Shown: piece after piece, positions 19,408 through 28,565 of the stretch
How positions within the stretch are numbered: the stretch's first letter is position 1
Layout of the letters: every line of letters starts with the position of its first letter
NCBI RefSeq assembly: GCF_024300825.1
Contig: NZ_CP101323.1
Coordinates: 248,001-312,000, forward strand
Reading direction: 5' to 3'
Origin: Natronomonas gomsonensis
Lineage (GTDB): Archaea; Halobacteriota; Halobacteria; Halobacteriales; Haloarculaceae
DNA: 64,000 nt
Translations under genes and position numbers: made by a program
The notes under the pieces: model-generated
Databases searched by the model: none
What the model was told of the DNA's origin: nothing
What the model saw: only the letters and a program-made list of their open reading frames with translations

Positions 19408-20583
19408 ATGGGTCTTGATGACTCAGCGCAAGGTGCAACCTTTGGACAGTTCGGCGGACGTCATGTCCCGGAAGAACTAGAAGCGGTACTTGAGGACCTG
19501 GCCAACGAATACGATCGCCTAAAAGACGATCCGGAGTTCCAGCAGGAACTCGATGACCTGATGCGTAATTTTGCAGGTCGTCCGACGCCGCTTTACCACG
19601 CGCCAGCACTTTCCGAGAAGTACGGAGCGACCATCTATCTCAAGCGTGAGGACCTCGTTCACGGTGGCGCTCACAAGCTGAACAACGCTCTCGGTCAGGC
19701 ACTGCTGGCCAAACACGCGGGCAAAGACCGACTTATCGCGGAGACGGGAGCCGGCCAGCACGGGACGGCTACCTCCATAGTTGGCGCACTCACCGGCCTC
19801 GAGACGGAGATTTATCAAGGAAAAAAGGACGTCGAGCGACAGCAGATGAACGTCTTCCGGATGGAACAGATGGGCGCCAGCGTCAACGAGGTCACGCGTG
19901 GTGGTGCCGGCCTCGCCGATGCGGTAGATGCGGCAATGGAAGACCTAATTAAAAACTCCGAAGACACCCACTATATGGTCGGATCAGTTGTCGGCCCCGA
20001 CCCCTGGCCGCGAATGGTCCGCGATTTCCAGTCAGTAATCGGCGAAGAAGCACGTGAGCAAATTCTCGATCAGGAGGGACAGTTGCCGGATGCTGCTATC
20101 GCTTGTGTTGGCGGTGGATCGAACGCAATGGGGCTGTTCCATCCGTTCTTCGAGGATAAGGAAGTCGATTTCTACGGCGCAGAGGCTGCCGGAAAGGGGC
20201 TTGATACTGACAAACACGCGGCACCGCTTTCGGAGGGCGATGATGAGGTGTACCAGGGCATGCGAACGCGAGTAATCGATGATGATGTCGACGTACACTC
20301 CATTGCTGCCGGGCTCGATTACCCCGGCGTCGGACCAGAGCATGCGAACTATCAAGCGCTGAACCGGGCCTCGTATCACGGCGTCACTGACGACGAAGCG
20401 CTCGAAGCCTTCCAAGATCTCTGTGAGTACGAAGGGATCGTTCCGGCCCTTGAGTCGAGCCACGCTGTCGCACTCGCGAAGAAACTGGCCGCCGATATGG
20501 ACGAGGACGACGTTCTACTCGTAAACGTGAGCGGACGAGGCGACAAGGACGTCGAAAAGATTGCCGAAGAATACCTCAGATAA
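19408..20583 (+). CDS. trpB: Tryptophan synthase beta chain
   Basis: Joins indole and serine to give tryptophan with PLP. The 391 residues match TrpB1: FGQFGGRHVPEEL at the start, the PLP lysine in REDLVHGGAHKLNNALGQ (about residue 91), the catalytic Glu in AETGAGQHGTA, the phosphate loop CVGGGSNAMG, and VNVSGRGDKD at the end. No trpA, trpC or other trp gene is in the window and the gene has its own promoter, so it is not part of a standard trp operon. It may be a second copy. Ser, indole or a related substrate is possible. Confidence 0.92.
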   Translation: MGLDDSAQGATFGQFGGRHVPEELEAVLEDLANEYDRLKDDPEFQQELDDLMRNFAGRPTPLYHAPALSEKYGATIYLKREDLVHGGAHKLNNALGQALLAKHAGKDRLIAETGAGQHGTATSIVGALTGLETEIYQGKKDVERQQMNVFRMEQMGASVNEVTRGGAGLADAVDAAMEDLIKNSEDTHYMVGSVVGPDPWPRMVRDFQSVIGEEAREQILDQEGQLPDAAIACVGGGSNAMGLFHPFFEDKEVDFYGAEAAGKGLDTDKHAAPLSEGDDEVYQGMRTRVIDDDVDVHSIAAGLDYPGVGPEHANYQALNRASYHGVTDDEALEAFQDLCEYEGIVPALESSHAVALAKKLAADMDEDDVLLVNVSGRGDKDVEKIAEEYLR

Positions 20584-20748
20584 CCCGCTGTAACCGTTTC
20601 TTCTCGAGTGGTGGCCTCGATTTGCAGCGTTTTTCGAGACGGCATCGCCACGTTATGTTGATGGCCGTTCCGGTATGGGACCATCGCAGAGATAGGGAGA
20701 CGGCGATGGTTCTCACTTACAGTGTCGGAGAAAATCCGGTAGGAGACG

Positions 20749-23037
20749 TTATCGCACGGAGTCCAACAGCAGTTTCTGTTCGACGCGTTTGACTTCGTGT
20801 TGGACATCGCGGACGGCGTCGATGTTCGCCGAAATCGAGGAGACGCCTTCGTTGACGAGGAACCGCGCCATCTCGGGTTTCGACCCGGCCTGTCCGCAGA
20901 TGGACGTGTTGACGTCGTGTTCGCGGCAGGTCTCGATGGTGGTGCCGATGAGTTTCAACACGGCGGGATGGAGTTCGTCGAAGCGGTCGGCGACGTGTTC
21001 GTTGTTGCGGTCCACAGCAAGCGTGTACTGGGTGAGGTCGTTCGTCCCGAAGGAGGCGAAGTCGATGCCCGCCTCGGCCATCGCTTCGACGCCCAGCGCC
21101 GAGGCCGGCGTCTCTATCATCACGCCCCAGTTTCGCTTTTCGGGGTCGATGCCGGCCTCTCCCATGAGGTTCCGGGCCCGAATGACGTCCTCGGCGTCGT
21201 TGACGAGCGGGAACATGATTTCGACGTTGTCGTAGCCCATGTCGAAGAGTCGGCGGAACGCTTCGAGTTCGTGGGCGAAGACGTCGGGGCGGTCGAGACT
21301 CCGGCGGATGCCCCGATAGCCCAACATCGGGTTGTGTTCGTGGGGTTCGTCGTCGCCGCCTTCGAGTTGGCGGAACTCGTCGGTCGGCGCATCCAGCGTC
21401 CGAACGCGGACGGGTCGGGGGTAGAACTCGTCGGCGACGCCGCGGACGCCCTCGACGATTTCCTCGACGTAGGCGTCGACGCCGTGGTCGTCGATGTAGC
21501 GTTCGGGCGTCTTGTTCGTCGAGAGAATCATGTGCTCCATGCGGAGCAGGCCGACGCCGTCGGCGCCGGTCGCGGCCGCGCGTTCGGCGGCTTCCGGAAT
21601 CGAGACGTTGACCTTCACTTCCGTCGCCGTCATCGGCTTGACTGGGTTCTGAGGTCTGACATCGTCGAGGGCATCCGTCTCCTCTTCGGAATCGACGCTC
21701 GTCCCGTTCAGGACCGCGCCCTTGTCGCCATCGAGGGTGATGGTTTGTCCGTCTTCGAGTACCGCCGTAGCGTCAGTCGTTCCGACGACTGCAGGAACGC
21801 CCAGTTCCCGGGAGACGATGGCGGCGTGGCTGGTCATGCCGCCCTCGTCGGTGACGATGCCGCTTGCGCGCTTCATCGCCGGCACCATATCCGGCATCGT
21901 CATCTCGGTGACGATGATATCGCCCTCGCTGACCTTGTCGACATCGTCGAGTTTGCGGACGATACGGACCGGGCCGTCGGCGGTACCAGGGCTCGAACCC
22001 AGGCCGTCGACGAGTACCTCGCCATTCCCCGAAGCGGACCCATCGTTAACACCGGTGTCGGTGGCGGATGTCTCGACGTTGCTGTCGGCGTCGTCTTCGT
22101 CGATGGTTGTAATCGGGCGCGATTGAAGCATGTAATCCCCCGCATCGGTCATTGCCCATTCGACATCCTGTGGTGTGCCGTAGTACTCTTCGACACGTTC
22201 GCCAAGGTCTACGAGTCGGGAGATATCCTCATCGGAAAGCACTCGTCTGGTGCGTTTTTCCTCGGGGACGTCCCGTTCGACCGTCTCACCGGTTTCCTCG
22301 TCCTTCAGGTGCATCACCTTCTTTTCGGCAACAGTTACGTCGATTTCCCGGTTGGTTCGTTGGACCACGTAGTTGTCCGGGGACACCGCTCCGGACACTA
22401 CTGCTTCACCGAGCCCCCAAGCGGCTTCGATAACCATTGTTGAATCACCCGTTGACGGGTGGCTAGTAAACATCACCCCCGACTTCTCAGCATCAACCAT
22501 CTGCTGGACGACGACAGCGATGTTAACCACCGAGTGATCGAATCCCTGCTCTTGTCGGTAGTAAATCGCCCGCTGCGTGAACAGCGAGGCCCAGCATTCT
22601 CGAACTCGGTCGAGGAGGTCATCACCTGTGACGTTCAGGAAGGTGTCTTGTTGGCCAGCGAAAGAGGCGTCCGGCAAGTCCTCTGCGGTTGCCGACGAGC
22701 GGACCGCGACAAAAGCGTCATCCTCCCCGATTTCGTGGTAGGAGCCGAGGATCTCGTCTCGGAGTTCCTCGGGGAACGGTGTCTCGAGAATGAGTTCCTG
22801 TGCACGGTCCGAAGCGGTCATCAAGGCACTTGAGTCCTCAACATCGACATCGACGGCATCGAACAGTTCCTCATCGATTCCTGCGTTTTCAATAAACGTC
22901 CGGTAGGTGCCTGCCGTTACAACAAATCCCGGTGGAACGGGCAATTGAGCCTGCATAAGCTCGCCAAGAGATGCACCTTTTCCCCCGACTACCTCGATGT
23001 CGTCAGCACTAACCTCATCCAACCAGAGTACTGGCAT
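20749..23037 (-). CDS. ppsA: Phosphoenolpyruvate synthase
   Basis: Makes PEP from pyruvate and ATP in gluconeogenesis. The start at 23037 (MPVLWLDEV) gives 762 residues and removes an unsupported 48-residue extension. Domain order is standard: ATP-grasp domain (VVGGKGASLGELM; FVAVRSSATAEDLPDASFAGQQDT), phosphohistidine domain with the catalytic His in GGMTSHAAIVSRELG, and the TIM-barrel PEP domain with SICGQAGSKPE. An acidic Ser/Gly/Asp-rich linker of about 35 residues joins the first two. The C-terminal half is visibly richer in G+C than the N-terminal half. Confidence 0.96.
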   Translation of the reverse strand: MPVLWLDEVSADDIEVVGGKGASLGELMQAQLPVPPGFVVTAGTYRTFIENAGIDEELFDAVDVDVEDSSALMTASDRAQELILETPFPEELRDEILGSYHEIGEDDAFVAVRSSATAEDLPDASFAGQQDTFLNVTGDDLLDRVRECWASLFTQRAIYYRQEQGFDHSVVNIAVVVQQMVDAEKSGVMFTSHPSTGDSTMVIEAAWGLGEAVVSGAVSPDNYVVQRTNREIDVTVAEKKVMHLKDEETGETVERDVPEEKRTRRVLSDEDISRLVDLGERVEEYYGTPQDVEWAMTDAGDYMLQSRPITTIDEDDADSNVETSATDTGVNDGSASGNGEVLVDGLGSSPGTADGPVRIVRKLDDVDKVSEGDIIVTEMTMPDMVPAMKRASGIVTDEGGMTSHAAIVSRELGVPAVVGTTDATAVLEDGQTITLDGDKGAVLNGTSVDSEEETDALDDVRPQNPVKPMTATEVKVNVSIPEAAERAAATGADGVGLLRMEHMILSTNKTPERYIDDHGVDAYVEEIVEGVRGVADEFYPRPVRVRTLDAPTDEFRQLEGGDDEPHEHNPMLGYRGIRRSLDRPDVFAHELEAFRRLFDMGYDNVEIMFPLVNDAEDVIRARNLMGEAGIDPEKRNWGVMIETPASALGVEAMAEAGIDFASFGTNDLTQYTLAVDRNNEHVADRFDELHPAVLKLIGTTIETCREHDVNTSICGQAGSKPEMARFLVNEGVSSISANIDAVRDVQHEVKRVEQKLLLDSVR

Positions 23038-23820
23038 CTGTACATGACGATGGTATAACTGAATAAAGAGTTTTACGGCTTTTGACACAGGTGGTCGGAT
23101 GATATCGGGACGAACTAACACTGCGGAACTGTCCAGTTGCGGCCTGACAGAAAGAGCTCGTGTGGCCTGACTCAACAGCACAATGCGGTCGACAATGTGT
23201 CGGTTCTGCGGTACCGAAACAGGAGTACGAACTTCTAGGGCCTATCGGAGGATGGTTTGATTGTCATGGACGAATGTCTCCCTAGATGCGATACAACGAG
23301 GGGTGAGCCGTCACTCCTGAAAACATAATTTGACATTAGCGAACTATCTTCACGGCAACTGGTAACTTCCCCACCGATGGTATTATTCAGAATATTGGGG
23401 GCAATTATAACTATGATTTCCATCGTATCTGCGCAGTTCGAGGGCCCCGTTCTACACATAAAGTCGTCTCAAATACGCACACCCATGTTCACTATCCACA
23501 AACGCTGCTGTGTTATATTGAAACACGTTCACACCCGTTCTATCGGACTACGCTTTCCATCTATTCTTATACATCGAAGTGTCGTAGTTGTACACTAATG
23601 AATATCAATAGTACTGTTGTTATCTCTACTTCGCCGTGGATCACTTCGGGACGTTTCAGTGCCAAATAAACGGAGTCGATAGCGGACCGTCGCCTGAGGG
23701 CGCTCTGGAGGTGCTAGCTGAACGGTAGGAGATCCGAACTGATCTGCTGAGGCTCCGTTGACGAAGCGTACTACAGCTACAGGCGAGACCTGGGTAAGTT
23801 GAGTGAAGTAAGGACAAATC

Positions 23821-23842
23821 ATAACAGACATAACTTTGTTAT
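23821..23842 (+). promoter_or_regulatory. 22-bp palindrome, copy 1
   Basis: ATAACA-GACATAACTT-TGTTAT: two perfect 6-base arms with a 10-base centre. The same layout, including TAAC at positions 11-14, recurs at 51003-51024 and 51415-51436 in the same orientation. It could be an operator or a recombination site. Confidence 0.6.
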
Positions 23843-23958
23843 TGATTGTGTTTAGAAGTCGGGATCCAGAACCAACCGTCAGCGCGAAATCCCCTAGTAG
23901 AACTCACCAAACCCGAGAATATCGTGCTGTTGATTTCATGGTAACCGATATCTGTTTC

Positions 23959-23977
23959 CGTTTGTAGTTAACAAACG
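23959..23977. promoter_or_regulatory. 19-bp inverted repeat, possible IclR operator 1
   Basis: CGTTTGT-AGTTA-ACAAACG has perfect 7-base arms and lies about 190 bases before the IclR start. A related site at 24120-24138 has the same spacing. Confidence 0.5.
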
Positions 23978-24119
23978 CATGTCGGTTGTTACAGACGTAT
24001 ATTCGAACCTCTTCCATACCATCGATGTTCGTTCTCTTGGTGGTATTTCCACCTTCTGTCGGTTCATGTATATTGATGGTGTACCGCCGACGGACTAGTG
24101 AAATAGACAACCATGATTG

Positions 24120-24138
24120 TGTTTGTCTAGACCAAACG
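24120..24138. promoter_or_regulatory. 19-bp inverted repeat, possible IclR operator 2
   Basis: TGTTTGT-CTAGA-CCAAACG shares the arms and 5-base spacer of the site at 23959. It ends 30 bases before the IclR ATG, where a core promoter would be. Autoregulation is the simplest reading. Confidence 0.5.
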
Positions 24139-24168
24139 TATAAGTCAGAGGCTGTCAACCCGTCGGGT

Positions 24169-24948
24169 ATGAACGATAGACAGGAACAAAAACAACGCAC
24201 GATTCAGTCTGTTGATAAGGCCTGCCGTATAATTAGGATGCTGCGAGAGTTAGACGGTGCAGGTGTAACGGAGATAGCCGATCGGATGGATATGCCAAAA
24301 GGTTCTGTGCATACCTATCTGAATACCCTGAAGCAGAACGATATCGTGTGCAAAACTGGTGGTCAGTACCGTCTTGGGTTCTTTTTGCTCGAACTCGGGG
24401 AAGAGATCAAACACAAAAACCAGGTGTGTCAGTTCGCACAGGGGCCACTCGATGAGCTGGCTTCGGAGACCGGTGAGTTGGCCCGTCTTGTCCTACGAGA
24501 GCAGGGATACGGTGTGTACTTGGACAAATCTGAGGGCAAAAAAGCGATCGAAACCACGATTCTACCTGGACAGCGTGAGTACCTCCACTACACGTCTCAG
24601 GGGAAGGCTATCTTAGCTCACCTCCCAGAATCAGAAGTTCGGAAAATCATCGATAAACATGGATTGCCCAAACAGACAGAGAATACCATTACGGATCCTG
24701 AGGCGCTGTTCGAGGAGTTAGCGGAGATTCGTGAACGGGGGGTTGCCTTCAGTCAGGGCGAACGCACCCGTGGACTTCGGTGTGTATCGACAGCGATTCA
24801 CGAACCAAATGGCGATGCCGTAGCTGCAATCGGCGTTTGTGGGCCAACGAATCGCATGCGTGACGATCGGTTCCGGAAGGAAATCCCGGAAATCGTTCGC
24901 GACAAAGCAAATCTCATTGAAATCAATATGCAGATGGCTATGAATTGA
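24169..24948 (+). CDS. IclR family regulator 1
   Basis: From ATG 24169 (MNDRQEQKQ) the protein has 259 residues. The N-terminal winged helix-turn-helix reads IIRMLRELDGAGVTEIADRMDMPKGSVHTYLNTLKQND. The C-terminal IclR ligand domain has the conserved YLHYTSQGKAILAHLPE and GERTRGLRCVSTAIHEPNGDAVAAIGVCGP. IclR proteins commonly sense aromatic or carboxylic metabolites and control their degradation genes. It begins the catabolic supercluster. A second IclR closes it at 50 kb, with the two HTH regions alike (RELDGAGVTEIA / QELDGAGVSELS). Confidence 0.92.
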   Translation: MNDRQEQKQRTIQSVDKACRIIRMLRELDGAGVTEIADRMDMPKGSVHTYLNTLKQNDIVCKTGGQYRLGFFLLELGEEIKHKNQVCQFAQGPLDELASETGELARLVLREQGYGVYLDKSEGKKAIETTILPGQREYLHYTSQGKAILAHLPESEVRKIIDKHGLPKQTENTITDPEALFEELAEIRERGVAFSQGERTRGLRCVSTAIHEPNGDAVAAIGVCGPTNRMRDDRFRKEIPEIVRDKANLIEINMQMAMN

Positions 24949-25177
24949 TTTCTGACCGTATTTGTTCTAAACAAAGATGGCCCTTCACAAACGATTTCGT
25001 CTCGTTCGGTACCGTACGCAAAATCAGATTCCCGCGTTGACGTCCCTGCCTTCGCGAGTGTAAGAAAGACTTAGGTCAAGATGCCACTCACGTATGACTC
25101 ATCACCCAAACAGCGTTCTCCATAGGTCGGTCGGGTTTGTTAGGAAGTCCTGTACCGGATCACCACCGAGTAGCCGG

Positions 25178-26002
25178 TTATGTACCGACATCGATAGTCG
25201 CGTTAAGCCCTCGTAACTTCTCTATTGCAGAAATCGCTGCGAGATAGCTCGTCTTTTGGTCGTTTGGTGACGGAACGTTTCGAACCGATGTCTCGATTCG
25301 ACCCATCCCACCCTCAGCCGTAATCTCGTGGACGTTGTTCTTCCCGGTTGGATCTGCGACAATCCTGACAGTCGTTTCTTCAGGGCCGACACCCGCGAGA
25401 CTCAGCGTCATCGCGACGTTGATATTTGACGGAAACAGCGGTGCGGCCTCGTCCGCTGTTCCTTCAAAGACGACGGTAGGTTCTGTGATGGCGTTAAGAT
25501 CAATTCCGCTTTCTTCGATATACGGCGCTCCTTTGAGAACACCAAGTGGTTTCGTGGTCTGCAGCGACACGTTTTCTAGTTCCCCAGTTAGCGCAGCGGT
25601 TTTTATCGAGTCGAGACCTGCAATCGAACCAGAAGGTAAGTAGAGATTGCCAGTACTCCGCTCCGCTGCCCTGAAGATATTAGACCGCAATTCCGTATCG
25701 GCAAGCGCTCCGACGCTCATCAGCATGCAAGAGCTTCCTGATTCAAGTGCTCCAACAGCGACGTCATCGACCACGTCTTTGTCGGCAGCCTCGATAACGA
25801 GGTCTGTCTCAAAAACCTCAGCGACCGTGTCGGCTTTTCTAGGATGTTCTCCATGCTTGAACTGGTCGCAAACGGTGGTAACGCGATCTGGATGATGGTC
25901 ATACACAACAGAGAGGTTGACTGGAGCCGTTCCATCAGCGATGTGGGTCGCGATTTCCTTCCCAATCGTTCCACAGCCGACAATACTGACTGAACGAATC
26001 AT
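25178..26002 (-). CDS. L-aspartate dehydrogenase-like protein, copy 1
   Basis: The 274-residue protein has a Rossmann start (IVGCGTIGKEIATHIADG) and the family core RIVADPTGKNNVHEITAEGGMGRIET ... VPSPNDQKTSYLAAISAIEKLRGL, which matches archaeal/Thermotoga AspDH, with the catalytic His in NNVHEI. AspDH interconverts aspartate and iminoaspartate/oxaloacetate with NAD(P). The usual partners for NAD synthesis (nadA, nadC) are not here. It is divergent from a NicX-like gene, and a second copy lies at 36.6 kb in an operon with a dihydrodiol dehydrogenase. A role on an amino acid released in aromatic catabolism is inferred. Confidence 0.88.
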   Translation of the reverse strand: MIRSVSIVGCGTIGKEIATHIADGTAPVNLSVVYDHHPDRVTTVCDQFKHGEHPRKADTVAEVFETDLVIEAADKDVVDDVAVGALESGSSCMLMSVGALADTELRSNIFRAAERSTGNLYLPSGSIAGLDSIKTAALTGELENVSLQTTKPLGVLKGAPYIEESGIDLNAITEPTVVFEGTADEAAPLFPSNINVAMTLSLAGVGPEETTVRIVADPTGKNNVHEITAEGGMGRIETSVRNVPSPNDQKTSYLAAISAIEKLRGLNATIDVGT

Positions 26003-26180
26003 GGGCCACTGTCAGTTAGGCAGAGGTAAAATATTGACGCAACCAAAAGGATTGCTACGCCGAACTCAGTCGTCTGAAGTTACTGTTTCACGAAGAGACG
26101 CCGGCCGGGCAGTATACAAGCCAACGATAGCTGCGCCGCACAAAACATATATTCGAGGGGGAAAACACCTCACATGAACC
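26003..26180. promoter_or_regulatory. Divergent promoter region between AspDH-like 1 and NicX-like 1
   Basis: The 178-base gap serves both genes. Towards the NicX-like gene, AAAACATATATTC at about 26141-26153 is a plausible TATA element 27-39 bases before its start codon. No strong palindrome stands out. Confidence 0.4.
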
Positions 26181-27236
26181 ATGGAAAAAACAGGGTTGCT
26201 AGTGCCACTATTCCGTCGGCAAATGGAACACTGTCAGGTAACGTCTGAAGAGACCGTTGCGCTAGTAACGGACACAAAAAGTCCACGTGAGTTCGTTGGG
26301 GCTTGCTTCGCCGCCGCTGAGGACCTTGATGCAGACGTGTTCGAGGTACAGATTCCTGAGTACGGTCGCAATTCCGTATCCCCCGAGATATCCGAGGGTC
26401 AGGGCGGCACACTGCGCCTCTCCAATGGCCCAGTCGCCGCCTGTAAACACGCCGACATGGTGTTTGACTTCACCCTCGAAGGGTTCATCCACGTCCCCGA
26501 GCGCGGTGAGATACGTGATGCTGGAACCCGAATCCTTCGCGTCGGAGCCCGTGAACCGCACTATCTCCGTCGGCTGATGCCCTGGGAGCCCGAGGAGGCC
26601 CAGCGCGTCAAAGAGCGTGTCCAACGGCACCGCGACCTACTGGCCGAAACCGACGAGATGCGTATTACCTCCGAATACGGAACGGACGTAACGATGGAAG
26701 TCGAACCGAGCACGGCATTCGACTCCTACGGGTTCGTCGATGAACCCGGTAAATGGGACGTCTGGGGGCAAAACATGGTCTCGAATTATCCGTCGAACGT
26801 TGACGGGACGATTGTAATCGCACCGAGCGATTACAACGTTGTCCCCTTCGCGGAGTATGTTGACTCGGCCATCGAATGTGTCGTCGAGGACAACTATATC
26901 GTTGAAATAAACGGCGAAGGCGGAGACGCCGAGTTGATGCGCGGCCACCTCGAAAGCTACGACGACCCGGATGTCTGGGCGACGAGCCACTTCGGATGGG
27001 GGCTCAACCCCAATGGAACGTTCTACAACATGGCACTTCACGACCGAAAGCCCGACGAAGCGGGCGTAAGCGCCAGTGAAGGGCGGGTCTGGGAAGGTAA
27101 CATGCTCTGGAGTACCGGTCCGAACACTCATGAGGACCGCTATGCACCGTGTCACTACGACATCGCACAGAAGAACTGCAGTGTCTATCTCGACGGCGAC
27201 CCCGTCGTCGAGGAGGGTGAGGTCGTCGTTGAGTGA
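26181..27236 (+). CDS. NicX-like 2,5-dihydroxypyridine 5,6-dioxygenase family protein, copy 1
   Basis: The 351 residues belong to the M29-aminopeptidase-fold family that includes NicX, an Fe(II) enzyme opening the dihydroxypyridine ring. His270 (TSHFGWGLNPNG) and His325-x-Asp327 (APCHYDIAQK) have spacing close to the NicX metal triad known to me as His265/His318/Asp320. The ORF runs MEKTGLLVPLFRRQMEHCQ at the start to a normal end. It may act on a pyridine intermediate of kynurenate catabolism; a leucyl aminopeptidase is the other option, but the HxD pair favours dioxygenase. Copy 2 is at 47 kb. Confidence 0.82.
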   Translation: MEKTGLLVPLFRRQMEHCQVTSEETVALVTDTKSPREFVGACFAAAEDLDADVFEVQIPEYGRNSVSPEISEGQGGTLRLSNGPVAACKHADMVFDFTLEGFIHVPERGEIRDAGTRILRVGAREPHYLRRLMPWEPEEAQRVKERVQRHRDLLAETDEMRITSEYGTDVTMEVEPSTAFDSYGFVDEPGKWDVWGQNMVSNYPSNVDGTIVIAPSDYNVVPFAEYVDSAIECVVEDNYIVEINGEGGDAELMRGHLESYDDPDVWATSHFGWGLNPNGTFYNMALHDRKPDEAGVSASEGRVWEGNMLWSTGPNTHEDRYAPCHYDIAQKNCSVYLDGDPVVEEGEVVVE

Positions 27237-27510
27237 GCGTCGGGGCGAATCTCGGAGCAGCCACCACAACCACCAACTATCGACGTACCGCTGATTCCAG
27301 CGGCCACGTTGAGTGTCATTTCAACTGGGTCGTTCCATCGACGTTACCACATTGAACACCGCAACTCGAGCCACGGAAGTCTAGTCTCGACAGGCGCCAC
27401 CATCCGTGATACGGCCGCGGTGAAATGAGAGACTGTACTTACTGGACCGAGCGCGGAGAAAATCCATACACACAGGACGTCGCTATCGTGATGCCTCCGT
27501 ATCGGCTGGC

Positions 27511-28467
27511 TCACTCCTCACGATTCGAGTTCGCTAGCCGTGACCGAATGTGATTCGTCAATCGGTCCATCGCTTCGTCGGCCGTATCGACTTCGTCAGT
27601 CAGGCTCAAAAACCCGTGTGCAAGGGCCGGATAGTGGTCGTGAGTGGTCGGGACGCCACTTGCTTCGAGTTTTTCTGCGTACTCGATACCATCATCTCGG
27701 AGTACGTCCATACCAGCGGTTACGACGACAGCGGGGGCGACGCCGGAGGGGTCTGATACCCGCCGAACCGCGGCGAGAGGGTTGTGCTTTTGGATGGGAT
27801 ACTCGAGATATTGGTCCCAGAACCACTGCATATCTCGGCGGGTCAGGAGCGGCTGGTCGCTGTGCTGAACGTATGACTCCGTCTCCCGAACGACGCCTGT
27901 AATCGGATACAGCAGGAACTGTCCATCTACGGTTAGGTCAGTCTCCATCGCACGGAGTGCCGTTGCAGCTGCAAGGTTGCCCCCCGCACTTGTCCCTGCG
28001 ACGCCGAGAGTGTCTGAATCGGCACCCAGTTCGTCTGCATGTTCGGCCGCCCACTTGAGCGCAGAAAACGTGTCGTTGAGCGCCGCGGGGAACGGGTGTT
28101 CCGGCGCCAGGCGGTAATCCACCGAAATAACCAGACACTGGCTTCGACTCGCGAGTTCCCGACAGATGTTATCAGCGGAATCGAGGGTTCCGAGTGTCCA
28201 CCCGCCGCCGTGATAAAAGACCAAGACCGGCGGATTCTCTGTTTGGGGATGATACACCCGAATCGGGATGTCGGATTCTTCACCCTCGATTTCGAGATCT
28301 CGAACCAACGCAACGTCGGTCCCCCCGCCACGGGAGAAAAGTTCGTCTTCGACTCTCCGGGCACACTGAACGGACATTGTGCTCCAGTCTGGAATCCCGT
28401 TTCCATCCATCTCTTCGATTACGGCCGCCATCTGTGAGTCCATTTGCTGGCTCATCTTGTGAACCAT
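27511..28467 (-). CDS. HSL-family alpha/beta hydrolase, candidate formamidase
   Basis: The 318-residue protein has the oxyanion motif HGGGW (VFYHGGGWTLGT, about residue 84), nucleophile Ser in GVAGTSAGGNLAAA, Asp in GMDVLRDDGI and His in LAHGFLSL. These are hallmarks of hormone-sensitive-lipase-type esterases, a fold also used by N-formylkynurenine formamidases (HGGxW) and by the N-formylmaleamate deformylase NicD. Its place between the NicX-like gene and the indoleamine dioxygenase makes either deformylation plausible, but an ordinary esterase cannot be excluded. Starts at 28467 or 28455 are equally possible. Confidence 0.85.
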   Translation of the reverse strand: MVHKMSQQMDSQMAAVIEEMDGNGIPDWSTMSVQCARRVEDELFSRGGGTDVALVRDLEIEGEESDIPIRVYHPQTENPPVLVFYHGGGWTLGTLDSADNICRELASRSQCLVISVDYRLAPEHPFPAALNDTFSALKWAAEHADELGADSDTLGVAGTSAGGNLAAATALRAMETDLTVDGQFLLYPITGVVRETESYVQHSDQPLLTRRDMQWFWDQYLEYPIQKHNPLAAVRRVSDPSGVAPAVVVTAGMDVLRDDGIEYAEKLEASGVPTTHDHYPALAHGFLSLTDEVDTADEAMDRLTNHIRSRLANSNREE

Positions 28468-28565
28468 TCTCTATTGCAAGTAATTCAAACCACCGGTCAG
28501 TCACACAGTACACGGGCCGCACGTACATTTCACCTTAGTGAGAAGGAATGACACTTACACCCCGG

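Larger units (their letters stand above)
23038..24168. other. 1.1-kb AT-richer gap with palindromes, no clear gene
   Basis: No protein-coding gene is convincing on either strand; the ORFs here are short and of odd composition. The gap holds a 22-bp palindrome (23821-23842) shared with two sites at 51 kb and two 19-bp inverted repeats before the IclR gene. The IclR start at 24169 is favoured over the long upstream extension of the frame. Confidence 0.6.

Noticed and set aside
20797-22443. 548-residue plus-strand ORF opposite ppsA
   Set aside because: It is the mirror of the highly conserved ppsA gene; long antisense frames are common in GC-rich DNA and its sequence shows no family motif.
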